64,000 bases of DNA, taken from contig PANA01000004.1 of NCBI GenBank assembly GCA_002708265.1, positions 359,639-423,638 of the forward strand, written 5' to 3'. Of this stretch, positions 17,806-26,228 are shown in pieces. This stretch comes from Legionellales bacterium (GTDB taxonomy: Bacteria; Pseudomonadota; Gammaproteobacteria; Berkiellales; Berkiellaceae). The notes under the pieces are model-generated. The model did no database searches. It saw only the letters and a list, made by a program, of their open reading frames with translations, and was not told where the DNA came from. A program made the position numbers and the translations under genes. Positions within the stretch are counted from its first letter, which is position 1, and each line of letters opens with the position of its first letter.

Positions 17806-18789
17806 ATGTTCAAAAGAATAACACTGTATATGAGGATTTATGCAGCAGGTGTGCTCAGTGATACACAGTTTTTAAAACCTTCGTTAGAAAAGGATGGACT
17901 GCTTTATCGATTTGAAGAAAGTATAACAAACCAACTAAAAGGATTAGAGCGGTCACCTGAAGATAGTTTGTCATCTATATGTTTAAAGAATGGATATGAT
18001 GCGCTTGTTATATTATTACGGAAGCTAGCAAGCCGACAAGCAAGTGCTTTTTTGCTGTCCACAAAAGCGTCAGTTGTGCAAGAGCGTCATAATATGGTGG
18101 CAAACATTTTAACACCATGGATTGAAGCCTGTTACTATATGAAAAAAGAAACTCCAGCGCGCGATATAAAAGATAATGTTTTATTGCTTCTGGGGGTTTT
18201 AGAAAAACTTTCCGAAGAGGAAAATGATGACAAAATTAAACAGTTAACAGCAGAACTACAAGTTCGTGTAAAGCAATTACCAATGTCTTCACTGTGGCTG
18301 TTTATTGTTCAAAGTTTTTCTACGGATAAACGTGCTGGGGCACATGAGTGGCCTAACACCCTTTCTGAAGTAAAAGATATTGTAAAAGACAGTGCATATT
18401 CTTTAGCTGTTTTCAAACTCTTTGCGCAATTAATTGCTAATTTGACGCAAATGGCAGCGATTCGGAAAGATGGACGTATTCCAATGTTAAAAGATGCTGT
18501 TAGTAAGTATGTACAAACAGAACACTATCGAGAAAAAACAGGTGGGACGTGGCTAGAATTGTTGGATACATATACTAACTTTTATACAGCTCTTGTTGAT
18601 GCTATAAATGAAGCAGCTGAGCGGGCTGGCAAGGACACATTAACAGATCAGCATACCTCTTGGTTAGTGGCATTTCGTACACATCTTCAAAAGCCATCAA
18701 CGCTTAACCCCAATAATGATGATAGTGTGCCTGTACTTAGAGATGATGTTGAAGATCTTAAGTTGCTGAATGGTGTCCGTAGGGTTTAA
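17806..18789 (+). CDS. Helical orphan protein
   Basis: 327 residues, no known domain seen. The sequence is almost entirely helix-forming, with repeated amphipathic Leu-rich segments (about 60-85, 130-175, 195-225, 245-275) and no signal peptide or convincing membrane helix. It might be an alpha-solenoid or bundle scaffold, but this is only from composition. GGA lies nine bases before the ATG. The last 32 bases overlap the convergent symporter gene. The ending (DLKLLNGVRRV) is basic at the very C terminus like several other orphans in the window. Confidence 0.7.
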   Translation: MFKRITLYMRIYAAGVLSDTQFLKPSLEKDGLLYRFEESITNQLKGLERSPEDSLSSICLKNGYDALVILLRKLASRQASAFLLSTKASVVQERHNMVANILTPWIEACYYMKKETPARDIKDNVLLLLGVLEKLSEEENDDKIKQLTAELQVRVKQLPMSSLWLFIVQSFSTDKRAGAHEWPNTLSEVKDIVKDSAYSLAVFKLFAQLIANLTQMAAIRKDGRIPMLKDAVSKYVQTEHYREKTGGTWLELLDTYTNFYTALVDAINEAAERAGKDTLTDQHTSWLVAFRTHLQKPSTLNPNNDDSVPVLRDDVEDLKLLNGVRRV

Positions 18790-20173
18790 AGAGTTTAGAA
18801 AATAACCAGGGTAATAATGCGAATATCATTCCTGGAAATACTTCATATAATATTTCGCTTAACCCGCTGAATCGCCAGGTGAGCATAACGCCAAGGCCAA
18901 CTAGAACTGTTAAAATGGATAGTCTCTCTGATAGGTTTTGATTGAAAGCGTATAAAGCCAGCAAAGGACCAAATGCGCATGCTAATGCTGACCAGGCAAT
19001 GAGTACTAATGAAAATACAGTTTGGTTCCCGGACAGAGCGATACCTAAAGCCGAGAGAGTCACAAAAACGGTTGCTAGCTTTGTGAGCATAAAAGATTGT
19101 TTGGGTTTAGTCGTAAAGTCACGAGTCAGAGAGGCCGAACAACTGAGTATCTGTGAATCTGCTGTTGACATTGTTGCGGCAAATAGCCCTGCTAAAACCA
19201 ATCCAACGACCGGTGCTGGTAAAAGCTTAATTGCTAATAATGGTAAAGCAAGCTCTGCATCAAAGTTCTGAGTATCTGGTAGTAATAGTCGTGCACACAA
19301 CGCTGTGAGAATAGTTAGCAAAAAGAAGGTAAAGAACCAACCGTAATAGTACAGCCGGACTCTGACAATATCCGACACTTCGTTCATTGTCATAAACCGA
19401 ACCATAATATGCGGCTGACCAACCACTCCAAATCCTGACAACATCCAACCTGAAACAAATAGAATAGGCCCAAGCCAAGGACCCAGAATTGTGTTTTCTG
19501 GAAACCAGCTCATATACGTTGGTGATACATTCGCGAGCTGTTGAATAAAGTTACCTGATTCATTTAGCGTTATTATAGAAATAGCAAGCATCATACTCAT
19601 TGCTAAAAACATAACAAAGGATTGTGCAGCATCCGTCCATATTGAAGCCCGAATACCACCAGCGAAACAGTAAAGTAATACTATAATGGCGCCGATAATA
19701 GCACCTAGATTCTGATCCCATCCAAAGAGAACGGTTAACGCTTTACTTCCTGCCTTGAGTTGGGCTGCTGCGTAAATTCCAAGAAATACGACGGTTATGA
19801 GTCCACAAAGAACTCTTAGACGAGGGTAGGATTGTTGAAACCAGTGGCTAATTACTCCGCTGTAGCTTAAAACTTCTCGCTCTTGAGTTACTTCACGTAA
19901 AGGTTTATGAACCAGCATAGAAGCTAGAAAATCACCAAAAACCCATCCTATCATTAGCCATATAGAGGACAAACCATATACATAGGTGTAGCCGATCATA
20001 CCGACGAACATATAGCCACTATTGTTTGTGGCAACAGCTGATAGGGCTACTAACCAAGGCGGAATACTTTGTCCGGCAATTAAGTAATCTGAACTATTGT
20101 GTTTAGCTTTAAAAGTTGAAAGTAGACCAACTATCACAAATAACAGTAAACACAAGCAAAAACTTAATACCAT
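18758..20173 (-). CDS. Sodium:solute symporter, PutP-like
   Basis: 471 residues, SSS family, about 13 membrane helices. It shares much with the PutP at 10981-12447: SDYLIAGQSIPPWLVALSAVATNNSGYMFVG, FGVVGQPHIMVRFM and the DSQILSCSASLTRDF block. It is nevertheless divergent, with N-terminal ATNNSGY replacing the proline-transporter ASDMSAW, so the substrate may differ; related transporters carry proline, pantothenate or other small organics. Its own promoter lies in the 125-bp gap shared with the divergent gene at 20299. The 3' end overlaps the orphan at 17806-18789. Confidence 0.88.
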   Translation of the reverse strand: MVLSFCLCLLLFVIVGLLSTFKAKHNSSDYLIAGQSIPPWLVALSAVATNNSGYMFVGMIGYTYVYGLSSIWLMIGWVFGDFLASMLVHKPLREVTQEREVLSYSGVISHWFQQSYPRLRVLCGLITVVFLGIYAAAQLKAGSKALTVLFGWDQNLGAIIGAIIVLLYCFAGGIRASIWTDAAQSFVMFLAMSMMLAISIITLNESGNFIQQLANVSPTYMSWFPENTILGPWLGPILFVSGWMLSGFGVVGQPHIMVRFMTMNEVSDIVRVRLYYYGWFFTFFLLTILTALCARLLLPDTQNFDAELALPLLAIKLLPAPVVGLVLAGLFAATMSTADSQILSCSASLTRDFTTKPKQSFMLTKLATVFVTLSALGIALSGNQTVFSLVLIAWSALACAFGPLLALYAFNQNLSERLSILTVLVGLGVMLTWRFSGLSEILYEVFPGMIFALLPWLFSKLFKPYGHHSAT

Positions 20174-20298
20174 GACTTCCTCCCTTAGTTTGGCCCTTTT
20201 ACTATATCCGTTTTTAAAACAAATTAAAAAACAGTCAATTTGCTCAGGCAGTTAAAATTGTTAACATCATAAAATGGGTTTTAAAAGGATTGCTGTTC

Positions 20299-21321
20299 AT
20301 GACAAAACGGATTTTAGTGGTTGGTGCAACGGGGTTTGTGGCCTCTCAAATTATCGCGGAATGTGCTCGCTTAGGTCATCATGTGATTGCTGCAGCGCGA
20401 GATAAAAAACAGGCAGCACGTCGCTATCCTTTTGCTCAAACGTTGCGCTGTAACTTTAATCAAGACACCAATCCAGAACAATGGATCGATCGATTGCGCA
20501 AGTTTAACGTTGACACAGTTATTAACTGTGTCGGGATCTTTCAAGGAGGTTGGTGCCAAAAAATAAAGGCAGTCCATTCAGATGCACCGATTGCTTTGTT
20601 TAAAGCCTGTCAAACTGTGGGGATAAAAGGGATTGTCCAAATATCGGCATTAGGAGCAGGCGAAGTGGATACACCTTATGCCAAAACGAAAGCTGCAGCA
20701 GACGAATTCCTACTTCAAAACAGTCATGTTCCATTTGTAATTTTAAGGCCTTCAATAATTATATCAACTGGTGCCTATGGTGGAACGGCCTTGTTTCGCG
20801 GGCTAGCAGCACTCCCAGGAATCATTCCTGTCCCTGGCAATGGATCCCAAGCAATGGCTCCTATTTTTTTACCTGAGCTGGCCCATGCAGTTGTTGATAT
20901 GGTTTCAAATGAGCAACTTCCAAATAAAATATTAAGTGCTGCTGGGCCTGAGACCATCTCTCAAATTGATTTCCTTAAAGCTTTAAGAGGGTGGTTAGGA
21001 TATAAACCTGCTTGTGTCCTAAAGGTTCCTACGCCTCTTATTAAGATAGGGGCATTTTTAGGAAATTTCATTCAAAGTAGCCCCTTAAACAGTACAGCAA
21101 TAAAAATGTTGGAAAAAGACAATGTCGCTGACAGCAGCGAATTTTATCAACAGTTAAGTTTTCCAATTCGTGGCATAACGCAAGTTTTGCAAACTGTCCC
21201 CAGCAGCACTCAAGATAGATGGCATGCTCGACTATATTTTATACGGCCCATTACCAAACTGTTACTAGCATCTTTTTGGTATCTGATAGGTGCTTTATTA
21301 ATTTGTATGTCCCTCACTTGA
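20299..21321 (+). CDS. NAD(P)-binding epimerase-like protein (atypical SDR, NDUFA9-like) with C-terminal membrane helix
   Basis: 340 residues from the ATG at 20299, with AAAGGA nine bases before it; a TTG nine bases upstream is also in frame but less likely. Seen: N-terminal Rossmann motif GATGFVAS (VVGATGFVASQII), basic AARDKK after beta-2, NCVGIFQGG, and VQISALGA replacing the usual Tyr-Lys catalytic site, which is the pattern of atypical SDR proteins related to the complex I NDUFA9 subunit. A C-terminal hydrophobic segment (about 318-335) probably anchors it in the membrane. Substrate unknown; a role in quinone or lipid metabolism is possible. Confidence 0.8.
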   Translation: MTKRILVVGATGFVASQIIAECARLGHHVIAAARDKKQAARRYPFAQTLRCNFNQDTNPEQWIDRLRKFNVDTVINCVGIFQGGWCQKIKAVHSDAPIALFKACQTVGIKGIVQISALGAGEVDTPYAKTKAAADEFLLQNSHVPFVILRPSIIISTGAYGGTALFRGLAALPGIIPVPGNGSQAMAPIFLPELAHAVVDMVSNEQLPNKILSAAGPETISQIDFLKALRGWLGYKPACVLKVPTPLIKIGAFLGNFIQSSPLNSTAIKMLEKDNVADSSEFYQQLSFPIRGITQVLQTVPSSTQDRWHARLYFIRPITKLLLASFWYLIGALLICMSLT

Positions 21322-21431
21322 TAAATTTCTAAGCTGAGATAGTATTGTAATGGGTCGATCCAGTCTATCCATTTAAAGTATTTTTGAGTTTGGTCGTTAG
21401 TTACTTCATAGGAAAAGGTGGAGTAACTAAA

Positions 21432-22859
21432 ATGTTTCTGAGAAGGGGAATGCAGGCTGCCCAAAATTTACCTTTGATGGATCCGGCCAAAGCTATTGCA
21501 GTCATGATGGGGAACCCTGCTGTACGAAAAGCAGTTGAGTTAAAATTAGGGCGTGCCGTTCGCTCCCCGGCAGATATTGTAAAATCAGGGCTAAGTATTG
21601 CTGAAGTGGCTAAAGCTGCTTTCTCAGCGCCATTCTTTTCGGGCATGCCCGTCTACTACAGCGTGGATTCTGATGAGCTAGATCTGGAGTTAGAGCTTGC
21701 CTCTATATATCCAGATATTTCGCCGGACGATCGCGCTGCTGTAGTTGATGCAGACAGTACAACGCGGCTAGTGGATCATAGCCATGTCGAAGCAGAAGTA
21801 CTTGAACAGCTTAAATCATTGACGGGTAAACGCTTTTATTTTGGTGAGCACATTGGTGAAAAACTAACGACTAATCAAGCTAATATGGCTAAAATGATGA
21901 CGCGTGGTACCTCGACAGAAGAAGTAAACATATTAGGGGTGCTTCAAGCATTTGTGGCAGATGATGTTGCTGCAGGATTTGATGGTTCATTATACGGAGT
22001 GTACAGAGACCGAAGAGAAGGCGAGGATATTACCCCTTCTTTACATAAGTCTTATGGAGGAAGAATCTCTACAACAACTACACCTCATATAGCGCATAGA
22101 TTTGCTAAAGGTGGTTGGTTTAGAGGACGTCCTGTTAGCGCAATTTATAGCATAGCGCCTTTTCTGATTAGCCCAGCACTTATGGTGGCGGAAGATGTTT
22201 CTGCCGACTTGGATGGTGTTTTCCAAGGCAGTGATATGGGCGCATTATCTTATAGTTATGATGGAAACGATCAGGAGTTTACGACTGAATCTGAAGTCTC
22301 ATTAGCAGGCGTGGTTCCAGGGTTTTTAATACCCTTTTCTACGGCTACTATTGGACCCTTGCCTTCAGGGAAAGTAATGCCTAATCCTGACTATATTGAT
22401 GCTGCCGTTATTTTATTAGAACCCGAATTGCTGCATATGTTTGGTGAGGTAATGGATTTATATCAACGTATGCATAATAAAGTACCATTACGTGAAATTT
22501 CTCTCGGACAAGTTGAGGCAACCCCAAACCAGCTCCAGCATTTTCATGAGCTTAACCTGATGGAAGGGCAACTACAGCTAACTTACCAAAGTTTTTGTAA
22601 TAAGTTGGAAGCTGCTCTTGAATATGATCAGGTTAAATCATTTGTTCAGGCTTATGTAAAATCAACTCGAGGCAAACCATTTTCTTCATATGCGGAGAGT
22701 CTTTTAGAGGCTTGGAAACTATGTGAAAGACACTTAAAAAGAAGAGGCTCTGGGATGTGCCATGTGCTGGATAATAAGGGAAAAAGAAGAGATATAGTTA
22801 AAAAAGAAAAACCTTCTTTTGAACCCTCAACCGCTAAAAAAACTAAACCTTCTAAATAG
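21432..22859 (+). CDS. Putative ADP-ribosyltransferase-like protein, paralogue 1
   Basis: 475 residues from the ATG at 21432, chosen because GGTGGAG precedes it; an upstream TTG at 21384 is in frame. No database family recognised directly. Its middle part has the R-S-E order of ADP-ribosyltransferase folds: R158 in MTRGTST, S213-T-T in RISTTTTPHIAHRFA (STS strand plus the usual A..FA helix), and E286-x-E288 in ESEVSLAGVVPGF. The N-terminal 70 residues form a helical domain shared with paralogue 2; residues 80-125 are an acidic insert missing from it. The tail is Lys-rich (KKTKPSK). No signal peptide. Start of paralogue 2 is 12 bp downstream. Catalytic activity is an inference from motif order and conservation between the two copies. 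Confidence 0.6.
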   Translation: MFLRRGMQAAQNLPLMDPAKAIAVMMGNPAVRKAVELKLGRAVRSPADIVKSGLSIAEVAKAAFSAPFFSGMPVYYSVDSDELDLELELASIYPDISPDDRAAVVDADSTTRLVDHSHVEAEVLEQLKSLTGKRFYFGEHIGEKLTTNQANMAKMMTRGTSTEEVNILGVLQAFVADDVAAGFDGSLYGVYRDRREGEDITPSLHKSYGGRISTTTTPHIAHRFAKGGWFRGRPVSAIYSIAPFLISPALMVAEDVSADLDGVFQGSDMGALSYSYDGNDQEFTTESEVSLAGVVPGFLIPFSTATIGPLPSGKVMPNPDYIDAAVILLEPELLHMFGEVMDLYQRMHNKVPLREISLGQVEATPNQLQHFHELNLMEGQLQLTYQSFCNKLEAALEYDQVKSFVQAYVKSTRGKPFSSYAESLLEAWKLCERHLKRRGSGMCHVLDNKGKRRDIVKKEKPSFEPSTAKKTKPSK

Positions 22860-22871
22860 AGGACGTTTAAA

Positions 22872-24143
22872 ATGTTTTTTCGATCACTTCTACGACAGAA
22901 CTCAAAAATCTCAAGACCTCTAGTGTATGGAAAGACTGCGAAAATGGCAGCAATAATCGCAGACCCAGAAATCCGTGAGACACTCGAAAAGAAATTAGGG
23001 CATGAAATACATTCGGTAGAAGATTTGTTTGAAGGGGGTTTTTCATTTAAAGAACTACTTGTTGCAGCGACTAAAAGTATCTTTTTTGAAGGACAACCCA
23101 TACATTATAAGAATTCAGTTAATGGCTTGAAAGAAATGACACAGAAGCGGTTTTATTTCGGGCAGCGACCTGGCGATTATTTGACATCTTATCAAGCAAC
23201 ACGCGCAATTGATTTGACTAGAGGGACGACTACAAGTGAAGGCAATATAGTTAATCGCTTACATGCCTTTGTTCCTCATCAGCTGGCTCAAGGATTCGAC
23301 GGTTCACAATTTGATTATGATAAGAGAGCGCCTGGACAAACTGGTATGCAAAAACAGATTGCGGAGCGAATATCAACAACTACCAATGATGGCGTTTCTA
23401 TAAAGTTTGCCAGAAGTGCCAGTGCTAGAAAAGGAAGATCAATGGTGTTTTCAATTACACCATCTTTGATTCATCCAAGTTTAATGGTAGCTGAAAACCA
23501 AGCAGCCTTCTTGAGGGATATATTCGTGGACAGCCCTGATATTGTTCAAGATACAGCTATCAATCCTGATGCAATATCTGAGTATGGATTAGAAGCCGAA
23601 GTTTCGATTGCTGGGGTCGTTCCCGGTTTTATGATTCCTTTTTCTGTTCTATTAATAGCGGGGCTTCCTCACGGTAAAGTTTTAATCAATCCAAACTATA
23701 TTGATCCAGCTGCTGTATTGGTTAATCCCTATTTACTTGAAATGATGGGAAAAGTGATGGACTCATATCAAGAGCTGCATACGGCGATGCCATTACGTGC
23801 AATGGCTGAAGGGTCAGCAGTTCCCAACGATGAACAAAATGCGCTAATTGCGAGACATAATGAGATACAAGGGGTGTTACAAATGGAGTACCAGGGATTA
23901 TGTCAAAAGCTTACATGCGCACTCACACCGGAGCAGGTTTCTACATTTGTTCAATCATTCGTAAAAGTCGCGAGGGGTAAGCCGTTTACTTCTTATGAAC
24001 AAAGTTATATAGAAGCGTACCAGGACTGTGAAAGCGCTCTGCAGTTAAAAGAAAGTAAGCATAGCAGCGCTGTTCATTTGGGCAAACAAGCAGGAAACCC
24101 TAAAGAAAGCAGGGTGAATAAAAATAAGAGCAAAAAAAGATAA
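22872..24143 (+). CDS. Putative ADP-ribosyltransferase-like protein, paralogue 2
   Basis: 423 residues; AGAGGAC lies seven bases before the ATG. Clearly homologous to the preceding gene over its whole length: the same N-terminal helical domain, KRFYFGQ, R117 in LTRGTTT, an AQGFDGS segment, S168-T-T in RISTTTNDGVSIKFA, E241-x-E243 in EAEVSIAGVVPGF, GLPHGKV, and a helical C-terminal region with RGKPF(S/T)SY. The proposed R, S-T-T and E-x-E positions are the ones conserved between the copies, which supports a functional site. It lacks the acidic insert of paralogue 1 and ends in a Lys/Ser-rich tail (KNKSKKR). Likely co-transcribed with paralogue 1. Could also be an unrelated fold with chance motif similarity. 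Confidence 0.6.
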   Translation: MFFRSLLRQNSKISRPLVYGKTAKMAAIIADPEIRETLEKKLGHEIHSVEDLFEGGFSFKELLVAATKSIFFEGQPIHYKNSVNGLKEMTQKRFYFGQRPGDYLTSYQATRAIDLTRGTTTSEGNIVNRLHAFVPHQLAQGFDGSQFDYDKRAPGQTGMQKQIAERISTTTNDGVSIKFARSASARKGRSMVFSITPSLIHPSLMVAENQAAFLRDIFVDSPDIVQDTAINPDAISEYGLEAEVSIAGVVPGFMIPFSVLLIAGLPHGKVLINPNYIDPAAVLVNPYLLEMMGKVMDSYQELHTAMPLRAMAEGSAVPNDEQNALIARHNEIQGVLQMEYQGLCQKLTCALTPEQVSTFVQSFVKVARGKPFTSYEQSYIEAYQDCESALQLKESKHSSAVHLGKQAGNPKESRVNKNKSKKR

Positions 24144-24154
24144 GCAATTATATT

Positions 24155-24577
24155 TTAGCCACGAGGCATTCTTTGGCTATTTTTTGTTGAATGATTGATA
24201 TTTTTATCTGCTAGTTTATCTAATTCATCAATTAAATTGGGATCTGTTGTGACTAATGACAACACATTTGGCCTCATAGCACTTTGAGCATGCATAAGCA
24301 TATCTCCATCCGTGGTGATTCCAGCCCCTTTTAGCTCATTAAGCAACTTTTGAGGACAAGCCGCTCCTAGTACCTTGACTTCGTAAGACGCTGTTCGTCG
24401 AGGATAGGGTTTAAATTGTGATAAAAAACTAGCGTTAGCATGTTCCATTGCTGGGATAAACATATTGGGTTGCGTTTGTGATTGAAGATATTTAGAAAGC
24501 TGTGGTTGCCGACTAGTATGTACCTTAGTAAGAACAGCATTTGCCCCGTCTAAAATGCGTTTAATATTTCTAAACAT
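24155..24577 (-). CDS. Orphan protein convergent to the ART-like pair
   Basis: 140 residues from the ATG at 24575-24577, preceded by GAGGTG; longer versions starting upstream would run through the palindrome at 24600-24624 and lack a ribosome-binding site. No family recognised. The centre contains an alternating hydrophobic segment (EVKVLGAACPQKLLNELKGAGI) described here in part, followed by a helical region and a polar basic end (NSQRMPRG). No signal peptide. Its stop lies 11 bp from the end of paralogue 2. Confidence 0.6.
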   Translation of the reverse strand: MFRNIKRILDGANAVLTKVHTSRQPQLSKYLQSQTQPNMFIPAMEHANASFLSQFKPYPRRTASYEVKVLGAACPQKLLNELKGAGITTDGDMLMHAQSAMRPNVLSLVTTDPNLIDELDKLADKNINHSTKNSQRMPRG

Positions 24578-24599
24578 GTATTTGCTCACCTCAATGTAT

Positions 24600-24624
24600 T
24601 GTGGGTACAGTGTATGTACCCACA
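24600..24624. promoter_or_regulatory. Perfect 9-bp inverted repeat between divergent genes
   Basis: TGTGGGTAC and GTACCCACA separated by seven bases, centred between the divergent starts at 24577 and 24681. Its size and position suggest an operator for a dimeric regulator, or a 5' UTR hairpin. T-run TTTTTT follows on the plus strand at about 24633, so an attenuator-like terminator is an alternative. Confidence 0.45.
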
Positions 24625-24680
24625 AAAGTATATTTTTTAGTAGATTTACTAAGTCACATTTTAACAAGGAGTCTAATTGG

Positions 24681-24968
24681 ATGCTAGGCGAAATTAGTCA
24701 TTTAAGCGAATTGTTTCCTATAGTACATTTGCCTTCAGATCTTTCTTTTGGTTTAGGTGTGGCTTCACTTATTTTGGGGACCCTTTTTCTGCTACTCAGA
24801 AGAATTGGTTGGCTAGTATTGGCTCAGATAGTGACTTTTTCAGTAATAGGGGCTATTTACTACCACTTAACCGACCTTGGAAGTTTGATTTGGCCAATTC
24901 TGGTGCTGATGCTGGTATTTATCACCGTTATTGGCTCAGTAGGCTGGGCGATTAGCGATGAGAGATAA
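24681..24968 (+). CDS. Small membrane protein upstream of CPBP protease homologue
   Basis: 95 residues from the ATG at 24681, with AAGGAG about ten bases before it. Three hydrophobic segments (about 22-40, 46-62 and 68-90) with a short polar start, so a small inner-membrane protein. No family recognised. Its last 11 bases overlap the start of the next gene, so the two are likely translated together and may act together. Confidence 0.7.
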   Translation: MLGEISHLSELFPIVHLPSDLSFGLGVASLILGTLFLLLRRIGWLVLAQIVTFSVIGAIYYHLTDLGSLIWPILVLMLVFITVIGSVGWAISDER

Positions 24969-25584
24969 AGGCCAAAAAGCAGCAGAACTCATTCTATTAT
25001 TCATAGGTATTCCATTATTACTCTATATCAGTCACTCAAATCGATTGATATTAGGAACACTGATCTTTGCCAGCATAGGATGTTGCTTGTATTTGATTAC
25101 GCATCAATATCCTTTTATGAGCCGAGTGTCTGTAACAAAGCGGGCTATTTGGCAGACATCAGTGGTAACCATCGTTTTAATTGCAGTCATACTAGGGTTT
25201 GCGTATTACTGGTCTCCTGAGCGGTGGCTGAGTTTCCCTCTTCATCAGCCACAGATATGGGGATTAGTCATGTTGCTCTATCCCTTTATAAGTGCCATAC
25301 CTCAAGAATTGGTGTATCGATCGTTCTTTTTTCATCGATATGAACACTTATTCCGCTCACCCGGATGGCTTATTGTTGTCAATGCGGTTGTCTTCGCAAT
25401 GGCTCACAGCATGTTTCGTAATCCTATAGCAATAATATTTACTTTCTGTGGTGGGCTTATATTTGCCTACATTTACCATCGGTATCGTTCTTTAATTTTA
25501 GTTTCACTGGTGCATGCTATTCTTGGCAATGCTGTTTTCACCTCAGGGCTTGGAATGTATTTTTATCACGGAAGAATCACATGA
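24958..25584 (+). CDS. CPBP-family intramembrane metalloprotease homologue
   Basis: 208 residues, six to seven membrane helices. The C-terminal half has the CPBP (Abi/CAAX protease-like) motifs: motif 1 as Q116-E117-LVYR121 with following SFFFHRY, motif 2 as FAMAH (H150), and motif 3 as HAILGN (H186). In the classical motif 1 (EExxxR) both residues are Glu; here the first is Gln, a variation found in some members, so activity is likely but not certain. Bacterial CPBP proteins cleave membrane-embedded substrates or act in peptide processing and immunity; substrate unknown. It overlaps both neighbours (11 and 4 bases), suggesting a three-gene unit with the small membrane protein and the ceramidase-like protein. 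Confidence 0.85.
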   Translation: MRDKGQKAAELILLFIGIPLLLYISHSNRLILGTLIFASIGCCLYLITHQYPFMSRVSVTKRAIWQTSVVTIVLIAVILGFAYYWSPERWLSFPLHQPQIWGLVMLLYPFISAIPQELVYRSFFFHRYEHLFRSPGWLIVVNAVVFAMAHSMFRNPIAIIFTFCGGLIFAYIYHRYRSLILVSLVHAILGNAVFTSGLGMYFYHGRIT

Positions 25585-26228
25585 TAGATCTTTATTGTGA
25601 ACGAACAAGTTTTACTTTATGGGCAGAGCCCCTCAACCTTTGGACTAATTTAGGATTTATTGTCGCTGCTTATGCGATACATAATCATCTTAAGGGTGGT
25701 TTGTATCCAAAATACTTTTGGTTGCTGCCTCTTTTTTTGTATGCGATTGGATTAGGAAGTTTTGCCTTTCATTTATATCCCATATGGGAAACGATGATGC
25801 TAGATGTCGTTCCTATCACATTGTTTTCCCTAAGCGCCATCATAATTATTCAAAAAGATCTTCTGCAGGTATCTATACCTATTAATATCGCCTCCTTGAT
25901 ATTTTTCTTAGTAATCAGTCTGCTAGCGGAGCAATTGATACAGGTAAATTGGCTTAACAATAGTCAAGGATATATTCCCAATTGGCTCTACCTAGGAACA
26001 TTTGCATCTATATTGACATATAAAGCGCATACTGGTGGTCGTTGGTTGATGTTCGCTTTTCTTGTCTTTACAACCTCTCTCATGGCTCGAACTGTAGATC
26101 CATTGCTTTGTCAGTACTGGCCCTATGGAACACATTTTCTCTGGCATCTACTAAATGCAGTTGGTTTATGGGCGATTTGCCGAGCAATACTGTCTAAGGC
26201 AAGTATCGCTCAGGGCCAGCCGGGATAA
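25581..26228 (+). CDS. Ceramidase-like integral membrane hydrolase (CREST superfamily)
   Basis: 215 residues, seven membrane helices. Seen: N-terminal YCER...EPLNLWTNLGF, the GSFAFHLYPIWE block containing the conserved Ser and His, Asp in MMLDVVPI, and C-terminal THFLWHLLNA with the His pair. These are the metal-site residues of alkaline ceramidases and related CREST hydrolases. Eukaryotic members cleave ceramide; in bacteria the substrate is rarely known and could be a host or a self lipid. Start overlaps the CPBP gene stop by four bases (ATGA), so translation is coupled. The last 35 bases overlap the convergent reductase gene. Confidence 0.85.
   Translation: MIDLYCERTSFTLWAEPLNLWTNLGFIVAAYAIHNHLKGGLYPKYFWLLPLFLYAIGLGSFAFHLYPIWETMMLDVVPITLFSLSAIIIIQKDLLQVSIPINIASLIFFLVISLLAEQLIQVNWLNNSQGYIPNWLYLGTFASILTYKAHTGGRWLMFAFLVFTTSLMARTVDPLLCQYWPYGTHFLWHLLNAVGLWAICRAILSKASIAQGQPG

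Noticed and set aside
15951..24577. Prophage or integrative element
   Set aside because: No integrase, transposase, phage structural gene, tRNA or direct repeat ends were found; the island is only defined by orphan content.
24555..24680. Longer start for the small membrane protein
   Set aside because: It would run through the intergenic palindrome and the divergent gene start; AAGGAG favours 24681.
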